Assembly (NCBI GenBank): GCA_934667125.1
Contig: CAKULF010000008.1
Coordinates: 12,016 to 76,015, forward strand
Direction: 5' to 3'
Origin: an uncultured Candidatus Melainabacteria bacterium
GTDB taxonomy: Bacteria > Cyanobacteriota > Vampirovibrionia > Gastranaerophilales > Gastranaerophilaceae
Length of the DNA: 64,000 nt
In this document: positions 1-7,022 of the stretch, one piece after another
Numbering within the stretch: the stretch's first letter is position 1
Layout of the letters: each line of letters begins with the position of its first letter
Translations under genes and position numbers: made by a program
The notes under the pieces: generated by a model
The model's database searches: none
What the model was told of the DNA's origin: nothing
Seen by the model: the letters and a program-made list of their open reading frames with translations, nothing else

Positions 1-1
1 T

Positions 2-820
2 TTAATAAAAAAGCTTAAAATATTCCTCTAATTGGCTTTCAAAAGTTCCAATATCGATATCTGTTTTTAAAATAGAATATTTTGGTCTTATTGCGCCCTT
101 AAAAAAGTCTGAATTAACAGGTTTTACAAGGGTTTTAGAGTTAAAATATTTTAAGATTTTTTTAGCTAATTCAAATCTTGTTGTTCCATTTTTTGAACAA
201 ACATTATAAATTCCATATTCTTTTTTGTTTTTTATAATTTCAACTATTCCTCTTGAAAGGGCTAAAGTTGAAGTGGGACAGCCTGTTTGGTCATTTACGA
301 CATTAATTTCTTTTTCGTTTTTTAAATTTATAATGCTGTCTACAAAATTTTTTCCGTTTTTGCCGAAAAGCCAGCAGGTTCTTATTATATAGAATTTTTT
401 TAAATATTTTTGGACATATTTTTCGCCCTCTAATTTTGTTAAACCGTAGTTGTTAGCTGGGTTTGGGGTGTCTGTTGTTAAATAGGGCGAATTTTTTTTG
501 CCATCAAAAATATAATCACTTGAAATATAAATTAAGGCTAAATCAAGGTTTGAGGCTATTTTTGCAAGATTTTTAGCGCCATTTGCGTTAACTTCTCTTG
601 CTTTTGAAATATCTTTTTGAGCTTCATCAACGTTTGTGTATGCGGCGCAATTGACTATTATATCGGGTTTTATGGATGAAATAACTTTATTTGAAGTTGA
701 ATAATTTGTTATATCTAGCTCGTTTTTATTGTATTGCAACACTTCAAAATCGTTATTCTTAAGGGTTTGAGCTAAATCATAAGCTAACATCCCGTTTGAG
801 CCCGTTAATAATATTTTCAT
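2..820 (-). CDS. rmlD: dTDP-4-dehydrorhamnose reductase (RmlD)
   Basis: Catalyses the last step of dTDP-L-rhamnose synthesis, NAD(P)H reduction of dTDP-4-dehydro-L-rhamnose, in the cytoplasm. The N-terminus (MKILLTGSNGML) is a Rossmann nucleotide-binding start and YGLTKLEGEKY supplies the YxxxK active-site pair of extended short-chain dehydrogenases. A longer reading frame begins at a TTG at 832, but the ATG at 818-820 overlaps the rmlB stop as ATGA, so I chose it; about 272 aa is normal for the family. Third gene of rmlC-rmlB-rmlD. rmlA is not in view and may lie beyond the window edge. The product probably feeds rhamnose into a surface polysaccharide. Confidence 0.93.
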   Translation of the reverse strand: MKILLTGSNGMLAYDLAQTLKNNDFEVLQYNKNELDITNYSTSNKVISSIKPDIIVNCAAYTNVDEAQKDISKAREVNANGAKNLAKIASNLDLALIYISSDYIFDGKKNSPYLTTDTPNPANNYGLTKLEGEKYVQKYLKKFYIIRTCWLFGKNGKNFVDSIINLKNEKEINVVNDQTGCPTSTLALSRGIVEIIKNKKEYGIYNVCSKNGTTRFELAKKILKYFNSKTLVKPVNSDFFKGAIRPKYSILKTDIDIGTFESQLEEYFKLFY

Positions 821-1767
821 TTTTTTATCCAATCAATATTATTAACATACCAATTTATAGTCTGAAAGATGCCGTCATTAAAGGATTTTTCGGGTTTCCA
901 GCCCAAAGATTTAATCTTAGAATTATCTATAGCATATCTTTTGTCGTGCCCTTTTCTATCTTCGACAAATTCAACCATATCAAAGGTTTTAGCCATTTGC
1001 TTCAAGATAATTTTTGTTATCTCAAGATTGGTTTTTTCTTCGTTTGCCCCAATATTATATATATTACCGATTTTGCCCTTATGAAGCACGATATCAAGCG
1101 CTCTGACGTGGTCAAGTACATAAATCCAATCACGAACGTTAGAACCATCAGAGTACAATGGAATTTTTTTATTATTCATCAAATTATTGATGAAATGCGG
1201 GATTAATTTTTCAATATATTGATTTTCGCCATAATTATTTGAACATCTTGTAATTAAAATCGGAAGATTATAGGTCTTAAAGTAGCTCCTAGTCATCATA
1301 TCAGCGCTTGCCTTGGAAGCCGAATAAGGCGAATTTGGCGCAAGCGGCGAATTTTCGCTAAATTTTCCAACTTCAATAGAACCATAAACTTCATCGGTTG
1401 AAATTTGAAGAAATTTTTCAATATTGTTGTTTTTAGCAGCTTCTAATAGAACATAAGTTCCATAAATATTGGTCTTAACAAAGTTTTCGGGGTTTTTTAT
1501 AGAATTATCGACATGGGTTTCAGCTGCAAAATTAATAATATAATCCGATTTTTTTGCTAAATCATCAACCAAAGCACTATCCGTTATATCCCCTTGAATG
1601 AAGCTATAATTGGGATTAGCCTCAACTTCTTTTAAATTTTTCAAATTTGCGCAATAAGTTAATTTATCAAGATTGATGATTTTATAGCTTTCATATTTTT
1701 TTAAAATATATTTTATGAAATGGCTTCCAATAAATCCTGCTCCGCCAGTTACTAATAGGGTTTTCAT
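817..1767 (-). CDS. rmlB: dTDP-glucose 4,6-dehydratase (RmlB)
   Basis: Converts dTDP-glucose to dTDP-4-keto-6-deoxyglucose with bound NAD+. Visible are the glycine-rich VTGGAGFIGSHF at the N-terminus, the STDEVYGS segment with the catalytic Thr-Asp-Glu triad, and YSASKASADMM (YxxxK). Length 316 aa is typical. Its ATG overlaps the rmlC stop by four bases and its own stop overlaps rmlD in the same way, so the three genes are translationally coupled. Confidence 0.95.
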   Translation of the reverse strand: MKTLLVTGGAGFIGSHFIKYILKKYESYKIINLDKLTYCANLKNLKEVEANPNYSFIQGDITDSALVDDLAKKSDYIINFAAETHVDNSIKNPENFVKTNIYGTYVLLEAAKNNNIEKFLQISTDEVYGSIEVGKFSENSPLAPNSPYSASKASADMMTRSYFKTYNLPILITRCSNNYGENQYIEKLIPHFINNLMNNKKIPLYSDGSNVRDWIYVLDHVRALDIVLHKGKIGNIYNIGANEEKTNLEITKIILKQMAKTFDMVEFVEDRKGHDKRYAIDNSKIKSLGWKPEKSFNDGIFQTINWYVNNIDWIKK

Positions 1768-2321
1768 CTTAAATCCCCCATGATTTCTTTTAAGCTTTTT
1801 TGATTTTTGTCTTTTAAAGATAAAACAGGCTCAAAATCAATTCCCCAGTCAATATTAAGTTCATTGTCATCCCATTTTATTCCGCAATCTGAATTTTTAT
1901 TATATTCTTTTGTTGTTTTATACAATACAATATTCTCGTCATCCAGCGCTAAAAACCCGTGTGCAAAGCCTTTTGGGATGTATAATATGTCCTTGTTTTT
2001 GCTTGATAATTCAATTTTTATATATTTTTTAAAAGTCTTTGAATTTAATCTGATATCAACAACAATATCAATAATTCTGCCTTTAAGGCAAGTAACAAGT
2101 TTTGATTGGGAATATGGTTCTTTTTGAAAATGCAATCCTCGAAGAGTGTTTTTATTTGAAAAAGAAAAATTATCTTGAATAAAATCTTCTTTAATTCCAT
2201 AGTTTAAAAATTCTGATTTTTTAAAAAACTCCATAAAAAACCCACGACAATCCTCATAAACCCTCGGCTTAATAAGAATAATATCTTCAATATCTTGCTT
2301 TATAAATTCAAAATTTCCCAT
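1764..2321 (-). CDS. rmlC: dTDP-4-dehydrorhamnose 3,5-epimerase (RmlC)
   Basis: Epimerises C3 and C5 of dTDP-4-keto-6-deoxyglucose; a cupin-fold enzyme. RGLHFQ carries the catalytic His, followed by KLVTCLKGRIIDIVVDIR and YIPKGFAHGFLAL, all family hallmarks. 185 aa is the normal size. First gene of the rml operon and divergent from the heat-shock gene at 2465. No Shine-Dalgarno is visible before the ATG, while a TATAAT lies 12 bases upstream on the same strand, so the message may be nearly leaderless (inference). Confidence 0.94.
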   Translation of the reverse strand: MGNFEFIKQDIEDIILIKPRVYEDCRGFFMEFFKKSEFLNYGIKEDFIQDNFSFSNKNTLRGLHFQKEPYSQSKLVTCLKGRIIDIVVDIRLNSKTFKKYIKIELSSKNKDILYIPKGFAHGFLALDDENIVLYKTTKEYNKNSDCGIKWDDNELNIDWGIDFEPVLSLKDKNQKSLKEIMGDLR

Positions 2322-2332
2322 AAGCTGCTTTT

Positions 2333-2338
2333 ATTATA
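2333..2338 (-). promoter_or_regulatory. candidate -10 box for rmlCBD
   Basis: TATAAT on the minus strand, ending 11 bases before the rmlC ATG. If used, transcription would start within about 5 bases of the start codon. No convincing -35 box is seen. Confidence 0.3.
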
Positions 2339-2464
2339 ACTTTTTTTTAAAAATTCATCAAAAATATTAAATAATTAATTTTTCATTAACATTTGAATGA
2401 AAACTTGAAAAAAGGTGTATAACGATAGTGTGGTTGATGAGTTAAAAATTGAAAGGAGTAAATT

Positions 2465-2917
2465 ATGAAATTTTTAATTAAAAAAACACCGGACAATTTT
2501 ATTAAATCTGTTAATGACGAAATAAGTTCAATATTAAACCGCCATTTTGACAATTATTATCCGGAATATGGATTTGATGATGCTGAAAAAATGACAATGC
2601 CATTAGAAGTTAGAGATAAAAAAGAAGAATACGATATCAGAGCGGAACTTCCAGGGGTTAAAAAAGAAGACTTGGATATTGAAATTAATGAAAACTATTT
2701 AACAATTAACGCTGTTAAATCTGAAGAAAAGAAAGAGGATGAAAAATTCTATAAAAAATCTGAATTTAGCTATGGCGAATTTTCAAGAACGGTATATCTT
2801 CCTGAAGATGTTGATGTTGAAAAAATTGATGCTAAATTAGAACATGGCGTTTTGAAATTGACTGTTCCAAAAGTCGAAAAAGAAAGCAAAACCGTTAAAA
2901 AAATCACAGTTAAATAA
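2465..2917 (+). CDS. Hsp20/alpha-crystallin small heat-shock protein
   Basis: ATP-independent holdase chaperone that binds unfolding proteins as an oligomer in the cytoplasm. The alpha-crystallin domain covers roughly residues 45-150: YDIRAELPGVKKEDLDIEI at its start and LEHGVLKLTVPK with the conserved A/G-x-L-x-x-G-V-L strand near the end. 150 aa is typical. It has a strong ribosome site (GAAAGGAG) and its own terminator, so it is monocistronic. It is divergent from rmlC. Confidence 0.95.
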   Translation: MKFLIKKTPDNFIKSVNDEISSILNRHFDNYYPEYGFDDAEKMTMPLEVRDKKEEYDIRAELPGVKKEDLDIEINENYLTINAVKSEEKKEDEKFYKKSEFSYGEFSRTVYLPEDVDVEKIDAKLEHGVLKLTVPKVEKESKTVKKITVK

Positions 2918-2938
2918 TAAAACTATAATACAGTTTTT

Positions 2939-2964
2939 AAGCAGGATTTTATCCTGCTTTTTTG
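2939..2964 (+). terminator. intrinsic terminator after hsp20
   Basis: AAGCAGGAT, loop TTT, ATCCTGCTT, then a T run: a perfect 9-bp stem. It also lies just past the end of the convergent XRE gene. Confidence 0.85.
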
Positions 2965-2970
2965 TTTTAA

Positions 2971-3294
2971 TTATTTAATTAAACTTCTTGTTAAATTATA
3001 AATTATCTCAAGTTTAGCAGGATTTTTTTTGATTTTTTCAATGTTTTTATAAATCATTTTTAATAGCTCGTCAACTTCTTTAAAAGAATTTGTTGAAAAA
3101 AAATCTTCTAAACTGGTGTTAAAAATTTTTAAAAGATTTTCTAATGTTTCCGCTGAAATAAAATTTTTTCCAGATTCTATACTGCTTAATGCTCTTTGTG
3201 ATATGCCAATTAGTTCTGACAACTTTTCTTGCGTATAGCCGTTATCAATTCTTAATTTTTTAATTTGTTTTCCTATTTCTGTTTTAACTGACAT
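2971..3294 (-). CDS. XRE-family transcriptional regulator
   Basis: Helix-turn-helix DNA-binding protein of 107 aa. Residues ~8-62 form the Cro/C1-type domain (IKKLRIDNGYTQEKLSELIG followed by ISQRALSSIESGK). The C-terminal ~40 residues are helical and of unknown use. It is divergent from the YwqK-like gene at 3487 with a 190-base AT-rich spacer, so it could regulate that gene or itself (inference). No target site was identified. Confidence 0.85.
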   Translation of the reverse strand: MSVKTEIGKQIKKLRIDNGYTQEKLSELIGISQRALSSIESGKNFISAETLENLLKIFNTSLEDFFSTNSFKEVDELLKMIYKNIEKIKKNPAKLEIIYNLTRSLIK

Positions 3295-3486
3295 TTTACA
3301 ACTTAAATTTCAATAATTATCTGCTTTTAGTATTTTAAAGTATTATATATTAATTTTTGTAAAGCTGTAATGTATTGATAATTCACTATTATGCTAATTT
3401 TAGTATTTAAAATTGTAAAAATCTAACAATTATTTTTTACACCTTGTTTTTATACTATTGTAAATAAAATTCAAAAGGAGAATAAT

Positions 3487-4419
3487 ATGGAACTATCTGC
3501 TGTATCTAATGTAAAGCAACAAAATTTCAAAGGAAATACTAAAAGCGTATCTAGCCAAGAAAAAACGCCTCAACAAATCAAAAATGGCAAAAAGAAATTA
3601 GCTTTAGCAGCTGCTGGAGCTGCAACTGTTGCTATAGCAGCTATTGCTATTGCAGCAAAAATGAAATCCGGAAAACCTGTCGATGGAAAGGGAGTCCAAA
3701 ATTTAGCTAATGGCGTTCAACAAGCAGCGGAAGAAGTTAGCCAAGGAGCTGGTAATAAACTTGCCAATGGTGTTCAACAAGTAGCTGAAGAAGTTAGCCA
3801 AACAGCAGAAGAAAAACTTGCAAATAGAGCTCAAGAATTAGTTGAACAATTTAATGATGAAGCTGGAGTAAAATTAAATCAAATTAAATTTGACAAAGGA
3901 GAAGCGTATACAAAAGATGGCAATCTATTTTCCGGAAATATTATTGATACTTTAAAAAACGGTGATAAAGTTAAATTAATTTATAAACATGGTGAAATTC
4001 AATCTAGTACAAGAATTGGAAAAGAAAATTTTATTAAAGAATTTAAAAACGACCGATATCACCCCGCTTTACATCGCGATGTTATAAAAAAAGATTTGTT
4101 CGGAAATGAAATTTCAACAACAAAATATTTGGATATACCTTATGATGGAGAAAAAGCTTATATTAAAACTTTTGCAACAGGTGAAGAATTTAAACGAAAA
4201 TTCAATGGTATAAATGAGTATCATAGGTTTGCGGATGGTTCAAAAAGCTACTATCATGATAATGGTAAAATATCACGTCACGAATTATCTGATGGTGCAG
4301 AAAAATATTGGGATGAATCCGGAAATTTAATACGTGAAAAATTTGCTAATGGTACAGAAAAACGTTGGGATGAAACAGGTAAATTAATTTTCGAAACAAC
4401 TGTTGGTAATTTAAAATAA
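3487..4419 (+). CDS. FKGN-type membrane-anchored YwqK/MORN-2-like repeat protein
   Basis: Function unknown. In order: an N-terminal segment ending QQNFKGN (residues 11-17); a Lys-rich stretch and one hydrophobic helix (~37-58); three tandem 19-residue helical repeats starting LANGVQQ (73-129); a middle domain from about 133; and three C-terminal ~19-residue repeats of W/Y-x3-G-x-L-x2-E type (~246-306). The C-terminal repeats resemble MORN-2/YwqK antitoxin-like repeats. It is clearly paralogous to the gene at 37861-38739: same FKGN start, same KNGKKKLA helix region, same IKFDKG middle. Ribosome site AAAAGGAG. Toxin or antitoxin activity is not shown by the sequence. Confidence 0.7.
   Translation: MELSAVSNVKQQNFKGNTKSVSSQEKTPQQIKNGKKKLALAAAGAATVAIAAIAIAAKMKSGKPVDGKGVQNLANGVQQAAEEVSQGAGNKLANGVQQVAEEVSQTAEEKLANRAQELVEQFNDEAGVKLNQIKFDKGEAYTKDGNLFSGNIIDTLKNGDKVKLIYKHGEIQSSTRIGKENFIKEFKNDRYHPALHRDVIKKDLFGNEISTTKYLDIPYDGEKAYIKTFATGEEFKRKFNGINEYHRFADGSKSYYHDNGKISRHELSDGAEKYWDESGNLIREKFANGTEKRWDETGKLIFETTVGNLK
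3703..3873 (+). repeat. three in-frame 57-bp tandem repeats
   Basis: Encodes three consecutive 19-residue units starting LANGVQQAAEEVSQ, LANGVQQVAEEVSQ and LANRAQELVEQ. The first two are nearly identical, indicating recent duplication; the third has diverged. Confidence 0.8.
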
Positions 4420-4434
4420 TATAAAACAATAATT

Positions 4435-4463
4435 AAAAGCCTAGATTTTTTCTAGGCTTTTTT
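4435..4463 (+). terminator. intrinsic terminator
   Basis: AAAAGCCTAGA, T5 loop, TCTAGGCTTTTTT: an 11-bp stem with a T tail, following the YwqK-like gene. Confidence 0.85.
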
Positions 4464-4506
4464 GTGTTAATATAATAAAAAACGAGATAGGATTTTAGGA
4501 GGGAAA

Positions 4507-5301
4507 ATGAAAAAAGTTTTACTATCATTATGCGTAGCTTTTTTTGCTTGCCAAATGTCTTTTGGAGCTTACAATGCGCAAAATCGAGTTAGCACAATCG
4601 GGGCTAATCTTTTAAACAAAAATGGCATAGTTTCGTCTAATGTTAAGTTTGAAGTAACGTCTAAAACGGTTGATAATTCAACTTTTGCAACAGATAGAAC
4701 AGTTAGCGTTTCAAAAGATGCTCTTAAATATGCAGGAAACGACAATGAAACAGCAGCAATTGTTGCAAATGAATTAGGACACATTATTTCCGGTCGTGCC
4801 GCAAAAGGAAAACTCTTATCTTCTTTAACAGGTGAAAGCTCAAGCTCTGTTAAATCTGATATTGCAAGCGGTTTGATTGATGATTATCAAAATTTAAAAG
4901 CTGAAAAAGAAGCTGATGTTATTGCTGTTAATTTAATGGCAAATGCAGGCTATAACCCATTAGCGGGAATTGTTGTTTTAACAAAACAAACTTCAACATA
5001 TTGGGACGCTATTATGGGTCAACCTGCTAACGCTCAAAGAGCAATGAATATCTATGATTACGCTAATTATGCTTATCCAAAATCAACAAAATCCGGCTAT
5101 AATTGCACAGAATATAAAAATTTCTTAAGCTATGCAAATTCAGTTGTAGCTAAAAGAAAAGAATCTAAAAAACTTCAAAATGCTTCAGTTAAAGAATTGA
5201 AAAAATACAGAAAAAATAGCGTTTCTCAAATCACAAAGTTTAAAAGAAGAGGTGGAATGTCCGGTTGGGACGCAGCTTATGGCATTTTAAACGGTCAATA
5301 A
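4507..5301 (+). CDS. exported M48-metalloprotease-like protein with degenerate zinc motif
   Basis: Signal peptide (residues 1-20, ending MSFGA). The core matches M48 peptidases: ETAAIVANELGHIISG, then EKEADVIAVNLMANAGYNP. In active M48 enzymes the first motif is HExxH and the third zinc ligand is the Glu of ExxAD. Here the first His is Asn88 (N88-E-L-G-H92), while His92 and Glu133 remain, so classical zinc binding should be impaired. A paralogue at 44493 has a different defect. Possibly a non-catalytic envelope protein, or one with altered metal use (inference). It has GGAGGG before the ATG and a terminator on each side, so it is monocistronic. Confidence 0.72.
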   Translation: MKKVLLSLCVAFFACQMSFGAYNAQNRVSTIGANLLNKNGIVSSNVKFEVTSKTVDNSTFATDRTVSVSKDALKYAGNDNETAAIVANELGHIISGRAAKGKLLSSLTGESSSSVKSDIASGLIDDYQNLKAEKEADVIAVNLMANAGYNPLAGIVVLTKQTSTYWDAIMGQPANAQRAMNIYDYANYAYPKSTKSGYNCTEYKNFLSYANSVVAKRKESKKLQNASVKELKKYRKNSVSQITKFKRRGGMSGWDAAYGILNGQ

Positions 5302-5304
5302 AAA

Positions 5305-5336
5305 TTAAAGCTCGCTTAATTTAAGCGAGCTTTTTT
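5305..5336. terminator. bidirectional intrinsic terminator
   Basis: Stem AAGCTCGCTTAA / TTAAGCGAGCTT followed by T6. It sits between the convergent M48-like gene and the ClC gene, whose stop codon it abuts. Confidence 0.85.
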
Positions 5337-6978
5337 ATAGCAATTCTTGAATATCACACCTTGCAATAATTCCCGTTAACCTATCCAAATCATCAACCAC
5401 AAAAGCTTTATCATAGTCGAAATTGTGAAGCCTGAACATTAAAGTATATAAATCTAAGTCATTTTTAACTTTTAAAACATTAGTGTCAGTTATATCTTCA
5501 ACTTTTAATTTTTCGCTGTTCGGATTGATTAAAACATCCTCTATTTGAGCTTTTGAAATGCTTCCAAGAAGAGCGTTATCCTTATTTATAACAGGAAAAA
5601 TTGAATGAGTTGATAAATTCATTTGGTTGAGCGCTTCTTTTAGGGATGATTTATTTAAAACGCTATCTATATCTGTTTTTAAGATATCTTTTACTTTTTT
5701 ATTTTTTAAAAGTTCAATTTGAGAAGAATTTTTTGTTTCATTCACGATAAGTTTTGAATAAATCGGCTTGTGTTTCAACTTTTGAGCCACAAAATCGCTT
5801 ATAGCGCTAGATAGCATTATATATAAAATAAAATTATATCCGCCTGTCATCTCGAAAACCATTATAGAAGCGGTTATTGGGGTTCTAGCTGTTGCAGAAA
5901 AAAACGAAGCCATACCAATTAAAGATAAAATTATCGGGTTAACTTCAAAATTAAAATGATTAAAAATAATTGCTGTAATATAGCCTAAAAATCCGCCAAG
6001 CATTAGCATTGGAAGAAAAATACCTCCAACAGCACCCGAGGCAAAACAAATCGGAGTCAAGATAAATTTGAAAATAAAAATAGCAACAATAATCCCGAAA
6101 GTCAGCTTGTTTGCGAGCAAAATATCAACCGATGTGTTTCCGCTTCCTAATATTAAAGGCAGGAATAATCCGACACATCCAACTATAAACCCTGCTATCA
6201 TTGGTTTAAAGTATGGTTTAATTTTCATCTTTGAAAATAAATCGTTAAATAAATAGATTAATTTTGCAAAAGCAACTCCTAAAAATCCGCAAATTAAGCC
6301 CAAAACGACGCAAGGAATGATATTAATTGAGATATCGCTTGGTAATTTCGGAATTATAAAAGATGTGTTGTTTCCTAAAATATAGCGTGAAAGGGTTGAA
6401 GCGCCAAAAGTTGCTATTAAAACAGGGAAAAGAACGGTTGAGTTGAATTTTTGGTTTAATTCTTCTAAAACAAAGATGCAGCCTGCAATTGGAGCGTTGA
6501 ATGTTGCTGCTATTGCGCTTCCTGCCCCTGCTGAAATTAATTTATCAACCGATGTTCCTTTAATTTTGAATATTTTCCCGACGAGCGCTCCGGCTCCTGA
6601 ACCCAATTGAACACTCGGACCTTCTCGACCCAATGACATGCCTGTTGCAATTGAAGCTATTCCGCCAAAAAATTTAACAAAAATGCTTCTAACTCTTGTT
6701 AAATTTCCAAAGTGCATTAGGGCTGCTTTAACATAAGGTATTCCGCTGCCTTTAGCTTCGGGAGCGAATTTATAAACCAAATATCCTGATATAAGTCCGC
6801 CAAGAGCAGTTATAAGCGGAAGAAAGAATTTAAAATTTTGAACTTGGGTAAAGATTTTTGTAATTGCAATTTTAAAAAGCACCACAAAAAGTCCTGAAAT
6901 TAGCCCGACAATTAGTGCTTGCAGGATAATTTTTTCTTTCAAAAAAGATTTTATATTTATTTTTTCAAAGAATTTCAC
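5335..6978 (-). CDS. ClC-family chloride transporter with C-terminal CBS pair
   Basis: Integral membrane ClC protein, residues 1-~410, with the three selectivity motifs GSGIP (77-81), GREGP (117-121) and GGIFLP (about 317). Glu119 is the gating glutamate. FNAPIAGCIFVLEEL keeps the intracellular proton glutamate (Glu172/173), which in this family marks H+/Cl- exchangers rather than channels. Residues ~430-547 form two CBS domains, which often bind adenosine nucleotides and gate transport. 547 aa suits a bacterial ClC with CBS domains. Confidence 0.9.
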   Translation of the reverse strand: MKFFEKINIKSFLKEKIILQALIVGLISGLFVVLFKIAITKIFTQVQNFKFFLPLITALGGLISGYLVYKFAPEAKGSGIPYVKAALMHFGNLTRVRSIFVKFFGGIASIATGMSLGREGPSVQLGSGAGALVGKIFKIKGTSVDKLISAGAGSAIAATFNAPIAGCIFVLEELNQKFNSTVLFPVLIATFGASTLSRYILGNNTSFIIPKLPSDISINIIPCVVLGLICGFLGVAFAKLIYLFNDLFSKMKIKPYFKPMIAGFIVGCVGLFLPLILGSGNTSVDILLANKLTFGIIVAIFIFKFILTPICFASGAVGGIFLPMLMLGGFLGYITAIIFNHFNFEVNPIILSLIGMASFFSATARTPITASIMVFEMTGGYNFILYIMLSSAISDFVAQKLKHKPIYSKLIVNETKNSSQIELLKNKKVKDILKTDIDSVLNKSSLKEALNQMNLSTHSIFPVINKDNALLGSISKAQIEDVLINPNSEKLKVEDITDTNVLKVKNDLDLYTLMFRLHNFDYDKAFVVDDLDRLTGIIARCDIQELL

Positions 6979-7022
6979 AATATAATTATAAGTGAAAAAT
7001 TTTTTAGTATAAATAAGTTAAT

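Noticed and set aside
2405..2429. sigma-32-like heat-shock promoter before hsp20
   Set aside because: TTGAAA is present but the downstream hexamer and spacing do not fit either the sigma-70 or the heat-shock consensus.
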